A stretch of DNA of 50,569 bases from an uncultured beta proteobacterium (GTDB lineage Bacteria; Pseudomonadota; Gammaproteobacteria; Burkholderiales; SG8-41), in NCBI GenBank assembly GCA_903893565.1, contig CAITMU010000031.1:1-50569 (forward strand), read 5' to 3'. Positions 18,644 through 26,898 of this stretch are shown here, one piece after another. Both the position numbers and the translations under genes were made by a program. Within the stretch, counting starts at the first letter, position 1, and every line of letters begins with the position of its first letter. The notes beneath the pieces were generated by a model. That model was not told where the DNA came from. It saw nothing but the letters and a program-made list of their open reading frames with translations, and made no database searches.

Positions 18644-19642
18644 TTAGTCCGCTCGTATCCCATTACTTTTAATGAGACTAGACCAGCGTTCTATCTGACC
18701 TTTTAGGAACGTGGCAAATTGTTCGGGGGAGTTTCCCACGGGCTCTATACCCATTTTAAGTAATCGGCTTCGGGTGTCAGGGTTTTCCAAGGCTTCTTGT
18801 ACGGCTTGTGAGAGTTGCTTAATGACCGTTGGGGGCGTGCCTACCGGGGTAAAAAGCCCATTCCATTCTGTGACCTCAAAGTCCTTATAGCCACTTTCAA
18901 TCATCGTTGGTATTTCGGGCAAAATGCTGATTCTCGAGCGTCCCGTCGTGGCTAGCGCGCGCAATCGTTCCGCCCGAATGTAGCTTAAGCTAGAAACGGG
19001 GTTAGCGAAATAGGCACTGACTCGACCGGCTAATAAATCGGATACAGCGGGAGGACCGCCTTTGTAAGGAACATGCACCCAATCGATAGCGGCCTCGCGT
19101 TTGAGCATCTCGGCTGCCAAGTGGGCTGCGCCACCGGCCCCATAGGATGCATAGTCTAGTTTCCCAGGGTGGGATCGGGCTTCGTCAATGAGTTCTTTAA
19201 TACTTTTGTAGGCACTGGAAGTGGGCACGACGAGAATCAAAGGCATATTAATGGCTTGGGAAACAGGGAGTAAATCTTTGATCGGATCAAAGGGGAGTTT
19301 TCTCATGACGGCATTAACGGCGTAAGGAAATGTATCAAAAAGCAAGGTATAACCATCGGCGCGAGACTGTAAAACTAATTCAGCTCCCAATACACCACTG
19401 GCTCCGGGTCGATTATCGATGACGATGGGTTGGCCTAATTGGATCGATATTTTTTGTGCTATGAGTCGTGCATTTGAGTCTGCGCCTCCACCCGGTGGAT
19501 AAGGCACAACAATACGAATCCCTTTGTTTGGAAAAGTATTTGTCGTTTGAGAAAAAGTAATTGTTGGGTCCATCAGTAGAAACAATAAACAGGCGAGGTA
19601 ACAAAGACTCCACGGGCGATTTGTGTGGGTGTGTGCGCTCAT
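18644..19642 (-). CDS. Bug/TctC-family periplasmic substrate-binding protein 2
   Basis: This is a periplasmic receptor of the TTT family. The start chosen is the ATG at 19640-19642, giving a signal peptide with hydrophobic core SLCYLACLLFLLM and cleavage near TFSQ. A TTG 15 codons upstream would add a proline-rich tail without a ribosome-binding site. Family blocks present are IRIVVPYPPGGGADSNAR, IDNRPGASGVLGAE, SRADGYTLL, HVPYKGGPPAVSDLLAGR and LPEIPTMIESG. It is the last gene of a minus-strand cluster (Bug 4, Bug 3, GFA-like protein, this gene). The ligand is unknown. Confidence 0.9.
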   Translation of the reverse strand: MSAHTHTNRPWSLCYLACLLFLLMDPTITFSQTTNTFPNKGIRIVVPYPPGGGADSNARLIAQKISIQLGQPIVIDNRPGASGVLGAELVLQSRADGYTLLFDTFPYAVNAVMRKLPFDPIKDLLPVSQAINMPLILVVPTSSAYKSIKELIDEARSHPGKLDYASYGAGGAAHLAAEMLKREAAIDWVHVPYKGGPPAVSDLLAGRVSAYFANPVSSLSYIRAERLRALATTGRSRISILPEIPTMIESGYKDFEVTEWNGLFTPVGTPPTVIKQLSQAVQEALENPDTRSRLLKMGIEPVGNSPEQFATFLKGQIERWSSLIKSNGIRAD

Positions 19643-19710
19643 TGTCGATTTCAGAGGAGGGGGAGTGGGATCAGATGATTCTGGCAATGGTTACTTTGTA
19701 ATGAATTTTT

Positions 19711-20124
19711 TCAAGGGTATTCATTAAAAAGGGGCATTTCGTTAGGAGACATATACCAGGGTGCTTTAAATTTCCAGAAAATACTGTTTTCTGGTCGAAT
19801 GGAGGGATCTTGATCCAGTAGTCCTGCTGGGATCAACATATTAGGGGTATTGCTGACTTCATGGGGTACACGGGAGCCACAGTCCTGACAAAAGCAAACG
19901 GCAAAGCGTTTCGCTTGAGGTAAATCAAAGCGTTTAATCAACACTTCGCCCTTTGTCCATTTAAATTGTTTTGTGGGTAAAAAAAGATTTGCTGCATGAG
20001 CGCTACCACTGGTTTTTTGGCAGCGATGGCAGTGACAGTATCGAAAAGCTGTAAAAGGCGGAATGAGTTCAAATGCAATGGCACCACAAAGGCAACTACC
20101 AGAAACTGATTCATTCGTTGACAT
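19711..20124 (-). CDS. GFA/CENP-V-family zinc protein
   Basis: This 137-residue protein has the glutathione-dependent formaldehyde-activating (Gfa/CENP-V) fold. Zinc-binding cysteines are visible: Cys11 and Cys13 in GSCLCGAIAFE, Cys30, Cys32 and Cys35 in YCHCHRCQKTSGS, and Cys79 and Cys82 in FCQDCGS. The family is widespread. A few members bind glutathione adducts, but most have no established reaction, so formaldehyde activity should not be assumed. It lies between two Bug genes on the same strand, with 36 nt to the upstream Bug gene, suggesting co-transcription. Confidence 0.88.
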   Translation of the reverse strand: MSTNESVSGSCLCGAIAFELIPPFTAFRYCHCHRCQKTSGSAHAANLFLPTKQFKWTKGEVLIKRFDLPQAKRFAVCFCQDCGSRVPHEVSNTPNMLIPAGLLDQDPSIRPENSIFWKFKAPWYMSPNEMPLFNEYP

Positions 20125-20160
20125 GGTTATTTCTTTTTTATGGGGAAAATCAGACTTTTT

Positions 20161-21159
20161 TTATTGTAAGGGTGCCGCACCAGAAGAGGTTTTATCTATT
20201 TTCTCGGCAATTTTTTTAGTTGTTTTGATGTCGCTTTGCACTAACTGCGTGAAGGCCTCAGAGGACAATATGTAAGGCTCAAAGCCTAGCTCGTCAAAAC
20301 GAGTGATCACCGTCGGTTCTCTGACCGTTGAGGCGATCGTTTCATGCATACGTTGCACGATATCTTTAGGGGTATTAGCGGGAAACCAAAAACCAAACCA
20401 GGCATAATAGGTGAAGTCTTTAAGGCCTGATTCGCTAATGGTGGGCACCTCAGGCAGTTGTTTCCAACGTTTCGCACCAGAAATAGCCAAGGGGCGAATT
20501 TTTCCGGTTTTGGCAACGCTCACCGTATTAGAGGAGCCCATGAAAGAAAGATTAATATGGCCTCCTGCTAGGTCGGTGACCACTTGGCCCACACCCTTAT
20601 AGTGTACCGGAGTCATTTTAATTTCTGCAGCGGCATTAAAGAGTTCGTTTGCCATATGCAAAACGCCCCCGTAACCCGAAGTGCCATAATTGAGGGTTGA
20701 GGGATTTTTTTTGGCTAATGCGATCAACTCACTGACATTATGAGCCGATAAGTTCGGATGCACACAAAGCACGTAACCCACCATACGTGCAGCTGTGGTG
20801 ATCGCGCTAAAATCTTGTACGGGATCGTAGTTTAGTTTGTTAAAGGCAGGCAACATGGCGTGTGCACTGGAGGTGTGTAAAAGGGTATAACCATCGGCCG
20901 CTGATTTTGCCGCCGTTTCTGTCCCAATGGTCCCAGCGGCGCCACCCCGATTATCAATGATAAAGTTTTGACCCCATTTTTTGGTGAATTGTTGCCCTAC
21001 GATTCTGCCAATTAAGTCCATGGGCCCTCCTGAAACAAATGGGACAATCACGCGGATGGGCTTGGAAGGATAGGTTGAGTTTTGTTGCGCGTGGCTAGGT
21101 AGACTGTAAATGTTGTAGATCAAGGTGAGTGATAAACCAAGGACGGTAACTGATTTCAT
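20161..21159 (-). CDS. Bug/TctC-family periplasmic substrate-binding protein 3
   Basis: This is a TTT-family periplasmic receptor of 332 residues. The signal peptide is MKSVTVLGLSLTLIYNIYS followed by SHAQQ. Family blocks are IRVIVPFVSGGPMDLIGR, IDNRGGAAGTIGTE, SAADGYTLLH, PVHYKGVGQVVTDLAGGH and LPEVPTISESGLKDF. In most Bug proteins the ligand loop reads PGG or PGGG; here it is VSGGP, so ligand contacts may differ. It is arranged head to tail with Bug 4 upstream (52 nt) and the GFA-like gene downstream. Confidence 0.9.
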   Translation of the reverse strand: MKSVTVLGLSLTLIYNIYSLPSHAQQNSTYPSKPIRVIVPFVSGGPMDLIGRIVGQQFTKKWGQNFIIDNRGGAAGTIGTETAAKSAADGYTLLHTSSAHAMLPAFNKLNYDPVQDFSAITTAARMVGYVLCVHPNLSAHNVSELIALAKKNPSTLNYGTSGYGGVLHMANELFNAAAEIKMTPVHYKGVGQVVTDLAGGHINLSFMGSSNTVSVAKTGKIRPLAISGAKRWKQLPEVPTISESGLKDFTYYAWFGFWFPANTPKDIVQRMHETIASTVREPTVITRFDELGFEPYILSSEAFTQLVQSDIKTTKKIAEKIDKTSSGAAPLQ

Positions 21160-21211
21160 ATCTAGAGGTCGTCTTTCTGAAAAAAAGAAAAAAAGTGGGG
21201 TAACACAGTGA

Positions 21212-22192
21212 TTATTCTACTTGGATGCCGAGTTGTCTAATGAGCTGATTTTTTTTGATGTATTCCGCTTTGATGAATTCAGAGAGTTCTTCTGGATTAA
21301 GGCTTGCGGTTAATTCAACCCCATTGCTGATAAAACGTTCATGCAATTCTTTAATCGCAACGATGCGACTGACTTCAAGTTGTATTTTAGTGAGGACTTC
21401 TTTGGGGGTGCCGGTTGGGGCGAATAAGCCTGTAAACGTCATATCTTCAAATCCGGGTAATCCGGCTTGATCAATGGTGGGTATTTGAGGAAACAAGGCT
21501 GAGCGCTTTCGACTCGTGACCGCTAAGGCTCTTAGTTTGCCAGAGCGGATATAGGGGGTCGAAGTGTTAATTTCATCAAACATTAATCCGACTTGACCTC
21601 CCACCACATCAACAATGGCCTGAGAGCTGCCTTTATAGGAGATATGAATCATTTTGATTCCGGCCTGGTGACTGAAAAGCTCAGTGGCCATATGGCTAGT
21701 GCCGCCAATACCCGAGCTCGCGTAGGTCAGTGTGTTGGGTTGAGATTTGGCTAGGGCAATGAGTTCTTTCACCGATTGAGCAGGCAGGGACGGGTTAACC
21801 GTGAGCACCTTGGGCACTAAGCAAGTCAGACTAACGCCGTTAAAATCTTTAACCGGATCATAACCCCCATTAGCAATGAGTATTGGGGCCGTGACAAATG
21901 CATTGGCCACATGCAAAAGCGTATAGCCATCCGGAGGCGATTTGGCCACTATTTGCGTGCCTAATAAACTGCTGGCTGAAGGACGGTTTTCAATGATGAC
22001 TGACTGTCCTAATCCTAAAGCCAGCTCTTTGCCGATCGAACGGGCAACAATATCATTATTGCCACCGGGAGTGACAGGGACAATAATTTTAATGAATCGG
22101 TTAGGAAAAGTGGCAGGGGTTTGAGCGTGAGGGTAATAGGGGAGTAAGCTCACAAGGATAAACGCTAGCCTGATGCCAAAGGTCTTGTTCAT
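21212..22192 (-). CDS. Bug/TctC-family periplasmic substrate-binding protein 4
   Basis: This is a TTT-family receptor, first gene of a four-gene minus-strand cluster. The ATG at 22190-22192 is preferred because AAGGAG lies 9 nt upstream and a signal peptide follows directly (MNKTFGIRLAFILVSLL...PHAQ). A longer in-frame form starting 17 codons earlier would bury both. Family blocks are IKIIVPVTPGGNNDIVAR, IENRPSASSLLGTQ, SPPDGYTLLH, HISYKGSSQAIVDVVGGQ and FPQIPTIDQAGLPGF. The N-N-D in the ligand loop is characteristic of a Bug subgroup. The ligand is unknown. Confidence 0.9.
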   Translation of the reverse strand: MNKTFGIRLAFILVSLLPYYPHAQTPATFPNRFIKIIVPVTPGGNNDIVARSIGKELALGLGQSVIIENRPSASSLLGTQIVAKSPPDGYTLLHVANAFVTAPILIANGGYDPVKDFNGVSLTCLVPKVLTVNPSLPAQSVKELIALAKSQPNTLTYASSGIGGTSHMATELFSHQAGIKMIHISYKGSSQAIVDVVGGQVGLMFDEINTSTPYIRSGKLRALAVTSRKRSALFPQIPTIDQAGLPGFEDMTFTGLFAPTGTPKEVLTKIQLEVSRIVAIKELHERFISNGVELTASLNPEELSEFIKAEYIKKNQLIRQLGIQVE

Positions 22193-22682
22193 GTAGAGGC
22201 TCCTTTTTTTTATTATGTCTCTCGCTACATTGAAATCATGCATGTTTTTTATGGTTTAGGATTTCAACTGCGATCAATCGGTTTCATTCTATGACATTCA
22301 ATGCGAGTTGTGGGATTTTGTATTTTTTCCTTATCCAATGGGATGGATTATAAAAAAAGAGCGTTTTTTCCTACAAAAACCCGAGCCCTCCCCCTATTTT
22401 TCTGATTTAAGTCATCGCAGAGCCTAAAGGCTTCTTAGAGGGGGGCTAGGTGATGGCACCAAGCTAATCTACCCCTTGCCCAAAACGAGATTTTTAAAAA
22501 TAATTGCATGTTTATGTGGACTCGTTAGGCGCTGAATTAATCCTTAACGAAGGGAGCGTCAGTGTCAAAAGTGGGATTTTGTTATTAAATGAAATGAATG
22601 AGTTTTTATTTAATGTGTTAAGTGAGAGAATTGTGGGGAAAATATTTTTTTTAAATGAATGCATGGTGCGAAAGGTCAATTA
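22193..22682. other. Intergenic region, no gene recognised
   Basis: This is the divergent gap between Bug 4 (minus) and the TusA-like gene (plus). A small AGCCT/AGGCT hairpin lies near 22421-22435. No coding signal or recognisable riboswitch was seen. Promoters for both flanking genes should be here. Confidence 0.4.
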
Positions 22683-22922
22683 ATGAGCAGCAAAAAAATT
22701 CATGAAGATGACCAATGGAATGCGGGTGATTTAGGCTGTGGGGAATTAGTGATGGTGTTACGTACACGATTACGGGCGATGCCTGGAAAGGTTTTGAAAG
22801 TCATCGCGCTGGATCCGGGTGCGCCGTCAGATATACCGGCATACTGCCAAATGACAGGCCATCAACTATTGAAGTCGAGTCAAGAATGTTGCGCTTACTG
22901 GATACGCGCTAAAAAAGAATAA
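22683..22922 (+). CDS. TusA-like protein with CG in place of the CPxP motif
   Basis: This 79-residue protein has the TusA/SirA fold pattern: a GDLGCGELVMVLRTRL start at about residues 15-30, PGKVLKVIALDPGAPSDIP at 34-52 and YCQMTGHQLL near 54-63. True TusA carries CPxP, where the Cys holds a persulfide; here the equivalent is Cys19-Gly20 with no following Pro. A sulfur-relay function is plausible because the cysteine survives, but it is not established for this subgroup. The ATG at 22683 is chosen because AAAGGT lies just upstream; an ATG 8 codons earlier has no such signal. It is convergent with rmuC, with an 18-nt gap. Confidence 0.8.
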   Translation: MSSKKIHEDDQWNAGDLGCGELVMVLRTRLRAMPGKVLKVIALDPGAPSDIPAYCQMTGHQLLKSSQECCAYWIRAKKE

Positions 22923-22940
22923 GTGGTATTGATGTGTTCA

Positions 22941-24407
22941 CTAAGTTTCGTCTTCTTGACTCGGACGCGAGGCATCGATCCATTGAGAAGGCAGTGCTTT
23001 GGCAGGTTTGACGCCTAGTTTTTTTAGCATTTCTGCTTGACGCACAACGTTGCCTTGGCCTTCACTTAATTTTTTTCTGGCATCGTGGTAACTGGATTGC
23101 GCTTGATCCAAGCGTTCTCCCACTTTTTGTAAATCGGTTACAAAGCTCACTAATTTATCGTACAGTTCAGCCCCACGGGCAGAAATATCCTTCGCATTAC
23201 GGCTTAAATCTTCCTGCCGCCAAAGGTATGCCACTGTACGCACTACAAAAAGTAGTGTGCTGGGGGAGACGAGTAAGACATTTTTTTCCCAGGCATTTTG
23301 AAATAAATCGGCATCATGAGTGACCGCCAACATGAAAGCGGGTTCGAGTGGCACGAACATTACGACAAAATCCAGTGACTTAAGATCATATAATTTCTGG
23401 TAATTTTTTTCAGATAAGCCTTTAATGTGTGAGCGAATCGATTGCAGATGGCGCTTTAAAGCGGTAGTGCGTATTTCGTCTGTCTCTGCTTCCGAAAACG
23501 CACGGTAATCCGGTAACGTCATTTTGGAATCGATGATTAAAAATCGCTCCCCGGGTAATTTGAGCACGACGTCTGGAATGACGTGATTAATGCCATCATC
23601 GGCTTTGACGGCGGTTTGGCGCTCATAGTGAATATCTTTAACAAGGCCGGCTTTTTCTAAAACCGTATCTAATATAATTTCCCCCCAATTGCCCTGTGCT
23701 TTGCTATCTCCTTTTAAGGCAAGCGTTAGGTTTTGGGTATTTTCACTTAAGTGGTTGTTGAGCTCTATTAGGGTTTTTACATGTCCGGCCAGTTCATTAC
23801 GATTTTTATTCTCTTTATCGTAGGCCTCTTCCACCTTAGTGCGAAAGTCAGTGAGGTTTTGTGCAAGAGGGGTCAGTATTTGAGCCAGGTTGACTTGATT
23901 CAAATCGGTAAATTTTTTAGATTTATCTTCGAGAATTTTTTGCGCTAACACTTCAAATTGTGCAGTGAGTTCTTTTCTTGCGTTCTCAATTACACTGAGG
24001 TCTTTTTGAGCTTGATCGCGTGATTGAATTAATTGTTGATTAAGTTCGGCATTTTCTCGAATAAAGAGACTTTTTTCATCCTGGAGTATTGAGATCTCTT
24101 TTTCGATTCGATCGAGACGTTCGGATCGTTCAATGAGTCGAGTTTTTTCTTCGATGAGTGCGTTTTTATCCGATTGTAATGTCTGAAGTTGCTTTTCGTG
24201 TATGTCATTTTTACGATTGAGTTGTTCGATTTCTTCGGTTTTAGCGTTTAATTTTTCGGTCCAAAGTAATTGGTCAAACTCTGCTTTAACTTGTTTTTTT
24301 TGTTCTGACTGCCGGTGCTCATTTTTTAAAAAAAGAAAAGTGAGCCCACCTCCCAAGGTGCAAGCAATCATGAATAAAATAAAATCATCGGTTGATATCA
24401 GCATCAT
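22941..24407 (-). CDS. rmuC: RmuC-family DNA recombination protein
   Basis: RmuC is a membrane-anchored protein that limits recombination between short inverted repeats and is predicted to be a nuclease-fold protein. The 488-residue product has one N-terminal transmembrane segment (about residues 8-27), a long coiled coil (about 30-165) and the RmuC domain (about 190-440), with GNWGEIILDTVLEKAGL, FLIIDSKMTLPDY and VVMFVPLEPAFMLA blocks. The ...DSK... motif resembles a restriction-endonuclease-like core. It appears monocistronic. Confidence 0.93.
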   Translation of the reverse strand: MMLISTDDFILFMIACTLGGGLTFLFLKNEHRQSEQKKQVKAEFDQLLWTEKLNAKTEEIEQLNRKNDIHEKQLQTLQSDKNALIEEKTRLIERSERLDRIEKEISILQDEKSLFIRENAELNQQLIQSRDQAQKDLSVIENARKELTAQFEVLAQKILEDKSKKFTDLNQVNLAQILTPLAQNLTDFRTKVEEAYDKENKNRNELAGHVKTLIELNNHLSENTQNLTLALKGDSKAQGNWGEIILDTVLEKAGLVKDIHYERQTAVKADDGINHVIPDVVLKLPGERFLIIDSKMTLPDYRAFSEAETDEIRTTALKRHLQSIRSHIKGLSEKNYQKLYDLKSLDFVVMFVPLEPAFMLAVTHDADLFQNAWEKNVLLVSPSTLLFVVRTVAYLWRQEDLSRNAKDISARGAELYDKLVSFVTDLQKVGERLDQAQSSYHDARKKLSEGQGNVVRQAEMLKKLGVKPAKALPSQWIDASRPSQEDET

Positions 24408-25231
24408 CAGTTTCTTTGTAAGGGGTTTATGAAATTTATTAATGATACGAGTTTAGTGGCTTATGGGGTGAGCCTGAGTTAATAAATTGCACCATTCAGG
24501 GGTCTTTTATTTCTTTTTAATTTAAATAACTCTCAAATGAGGGGTTCTTTTGATTTTGGCTCATTGGGCCATTGTTTGAACCCCTCATAAAACCTTTGAA
24601 AACGATGAATTCTCGATTCGCAGCAGGCGAATGAACGAGCGTTATGTCTTTATACTTTATTGTGGTAAATATTCTAAAATTTCCGTTTCTGTGATGCCGT
24701 TCGATAGCGGCACTAGATCTTCCTGTGTCGGTAGGATTGAGCGTCATTTGTACGCTAGCAATCAGAATCAATCAAGGGATAAGCTCAGAAAGGAGGGAGG
24801 GTTTATTTTGGTATTTTCTTTTGCTTTTGAGCATGAATACGTTGCAATACGATAAATTCATTTGCGCCCTACGGAGTTTTAAGTAAGAATGTGAAAAATG
24901 GAATCTTTTTAAAAGTTGGGGAAAATTGCCTACCGATTATAAAAAAAACGGCAGGAAAGTCTAGTTAGGAGACGATTAATTTTTTTGGGGATATCTTAGT
25001 CCCAGTCAGTCGATCTTTTTTTATGTTTTTTTTCCCCGATAGTGACTGAATGAGGGGATTTTTTTTTCCATTTATTTTATACGTAAAAGCGTGTGCTTTG
25101 CCCCCAATGCGTAGATTGATAAGGGTGTGGCATTTGCCTTGAGCTTTAGTCTGGTTGCTTCTTGGCTGTGTAGCAAAAAAATGAATATTTATTCAATATC
25201 AACCGTATTTATTAACTTAGGGAGAATTCTT
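24408..25231. other. Intergenic region, no convincing gene
   Basis: This is a gap of about 820 nt between rmuC and the Tat amidohydrolase. Short open frames of 74-84 codons exist on both strands between 24517 and 24855 but show no family pattern or ribosome-binding site. A weak hairpin followed by a T-run lies at 25033-25067. Confidence 0.4.
25033..25067 (+). terminator. Weak intrinsic terminator or attenuator upstream of the amidohydrolase
   Basis: TCCCC (25033-25037) pairs with GGGGA (25054-25058) and is followed by nine T. No plus-strand gene lies upstream, so it could end an unseen small RNA or attenuate the downstream operon. The stem is only 5 bp with a large loop. Confidence 0.3.
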
Positions 25232-26329
25232 TTGAAAAATAGACGTGCATTTTTAAAGCAAGCGGGTACGGTGCTCGGGGGCATCACCTTTTGCGGTTGT
25301 GATATGTCGACCGTTGCCTTTGCTCAGTCAACCCCTGCGCCACGCGCCCCAGTGATCATTAATGGGCAAAAAGTCACTGCAGTCGATGTGCATGCACATT
25401 GTTTTTTTCAAGACGCGATTGACTTAATGGGACCCGAAGCTAAAACAGTATTAGCTCCCACGCGAGGTCAAGATAAGAACTTTATCAAAGTCGAGGAGCG
25501 AATTGCGAACATGCAAGCACAAGGCATAGATATGCAAGTGCTTAGTATTAATCCTTTCTGGTACAAGAAGGATCGGGAGACAGCGGCTGAAATTTGTCGT
25601 ATTAATAATGAGCGTTTGGGGCAATTGTGCGCAGAAAACCCGAAACATTTCTCAGCTTTTGCCTCCATTGCAATGCAGTATCCTGATTTGGCCGTTCAGC
25701 AATTGGAGGAAGCGGTTAAAAAATGGGGTTTGGTGGGCGCAGCCATTGGGGGGAGTGTTGCGGGGGAAGATTTTTCTCGTCCACAATTTCGCTCTATTTT
25801 AGCCAAGGCAGAGTCCTTGAACGTGAGTTTGTTTATTCACCCTCAGAGTACGCCCCAGTTGTCTTCTCGCTTTAAGGGTAATGGTTGGTTGTCGAATGTT
25901 ATCGGAAATCCGTTGGACACCACGATTGCCTTGCAGCGATTGATCTTTGATGGGACTTTAGATGCGTTCCCCCATCTTAAAGTGATTGCAGCGCATGGCG
26001 GTGGTTATCTAGGCTCTTATGCTCCGCGATCGGATCACGGATGTACGGTTTCCCCTATGATGTGTGACCCGAGCATTGTATTGAGGAAAAAGCCAACAGA
26101 GTATCTCAAAGATCAGTTGTATTTTGATTCTTTGGTGTTTACTCCAGAGGCCTTAAGGCATCTTGTGGCCCAAGTTGGGGTGAGTCAGGTGATGATTGGC
26201 ACTGACCATCCTATTCCCTGGTCAGAGCAACCCGTTGACCACTTACTAGAGACTCCTAATTTAACGGACGCAGATCGGGTCGCTATTTTGAGTGGTAATG
26301 CTAAAAGAGTGTTGGGTTTACGTATCTAA
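25232..26329 (+). CDS. Tat-exported amidohydrolase (amidohydrolase-2, ACMSD-like)
   Basis: This metal-dependent TIM-barrel hydrolase or decarboxylase is predicted to be periplasmic. The start chosen is a TTG at 25232, 6-7 nt after AGGGAGA, giving a Tat signal MKNRRAFLKQAGTVLGG. Upstream in-frame ATGs at 25127 and 25181 lack a ribosome-binding site and would bury the twin-arginine motif. Metal and catalytic motifs: DVHAHCFF (HxH), a conserved histidine in FIHPQS, AAHGGGYLGSY, and IGTDHPIPW near the C-terminus (catalytic Asp). It is about 60-65% similar by eye to the paralogue at 36679-37818. The OsmC-family selenoprotein gene follows 26 nt later and is probably in the same operon. Confidence 0.88.
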   Translation: MKNRRAFLKQAGTVLGGITFCGCDMSTVAFAQSTPAPRAPVIINGQKVTAVDVHAHCFFQDAIDLMGPEAKTVLAPTRGQDKNFIKVEERIANMQAQGIDMQVLSINPFWYKKDRETAAEICRINNERLGQLCAENPKHFSAFASIAMQYPDLAVQQLEEAVKKWGLVGAAIGGSVAGEDFSRPQFRSILAKAESLNVSLFIHPQSTPQLSSRFKGNGWLSNVIGNPLDTTIALQRLIFDGTLDAFPHLKVIAAHGGGYLGSYAPRSDHGCTVSPMMCDPSIVLRKKPTEYLKDQLYFDSLVFTPEALRHLVAQVGVSQVMIGTDHPIPWSEQPVDHLLETPNLTDADRVAILSGNAKRVLGLRI

Positions 26330-26355
26330 AACGATGGTAAGAGAGGGCATAGGAT

Positions 26356-26898
26356 ATGGAAAAACCAGTCGATGGCAATTTATTGCCCTTTGAAAAAGGT
26401 CAGCGGATCATTGATAAACCCGAACTCCCCCGACAGGGGGTTTTCACTGATAATGAAGTGTATACCGAAGTCGTTTTAGGCAAAGGACAGTTAAAACGCG
26501 GCCTATTTCGTCAATTTGAAATTTTTTGTGATGAAGCGCAGCGTCTGGGCGGTGATGATTTATATCCTTCCCCCATGACTTACCTGGCGATGGGGGTAGG
26601 GTTTTGATTGCTGACTCAAGTGGCGCGGTACGCCCACATGATGAAAATCGAAATTAAAAATGCTCGTGTTAAAGTGCGGTTTAGAAAATTTTTAGGCGGT
26701 TCTGTATTAAAAGGCACTGTCTATCACCGTTGGGATGGAGTGGATACCCATCTCATTTTGGAATCAAATGCGGACCCTTCTCGTATTCAGCATTTAATAA
26801 AAAATGCAAAGGCCGGTTGCTTTGCTGAGGGATTAATTGAACAAAAAGTCCCTTTGAATAGTACGGTTGAAATTAATGGTGAGCCTTTTACTCTTTAA
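26356..26898 (+). CDS. OsmC-family selenoprotein (in-frame UGA read as selenocysteine, Sec84)
   Basis: This is a 180-residue OsmC/Ohr-fold protein interrupted by TGA at 26605-26607. The reading continues in the same frame with no loss of coding character: ...MTYLAMGVGF-U-LLTQVARYAHMMK... then KNARVKVRFRKFLGGS and VEINGEPFTL. In OsmC-family thiol peroxidases the catalytic cysteine lies at the start of the central helix, exactly where Sec84 falls, and the second cysteine lies 60-70 residues later; here Cys155 (KAGCFAEGLIE) is 71 residues on. A SECIS-like hairpin follows the TGA at 26620-26637. OsmC-like selenoproteins are known from metagenomic selenoproteome surveys. Likely role: reduction of hydroperoxides or other electrophiles. 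It follows the Tat amidohydrolase. Simple ORF calling would split it into 26356-26607 and 26608-26898. Confidence 0.85.
26620..26637 (+). promoter_or_regulatory. Candidate bacterial SECIS element of the OsmC selenoprotein
   Basis: A GTGG-CG stem pairs with CG-CCAC (one bulged C) around an apical loop containing GGU at 26627-26629. The loop lies 20-22 nt after the UGA. In E. coli fdhF the loop GGU is 19-21 nt after the UGA, and the bacterial SECIS consensus calls for a G-containing loop at about this distance. Folded by eye. Confidence 0.7.

Noticed and set aside
19711..20124. Glutathione-dependent formaldehyde-activating enzyme as a firm function
   Set aside because: The family fold is clear, but most members lack this activity and no formaldehyde genes are near.
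24517..24771. 84-codon minus-strand ORF
   Set aside because: No ribosome-binding site, no family pattern, and it overlaps an equally long plus-strand frame.
26605..26607. Pseudogene by nonsense mutation
   Set aside because: The TGA occupies a catalytic Cys column, a SECIS-like hairpin follows, and the rest of the gene is intact. A second case in the window shows the same geometry.
26608..26898. Separate 96-codon gene starting with TTG
   Set aside because: The TTG is directly after the UGA, has no ribosome-binding site and would give only half an OsmC fold.
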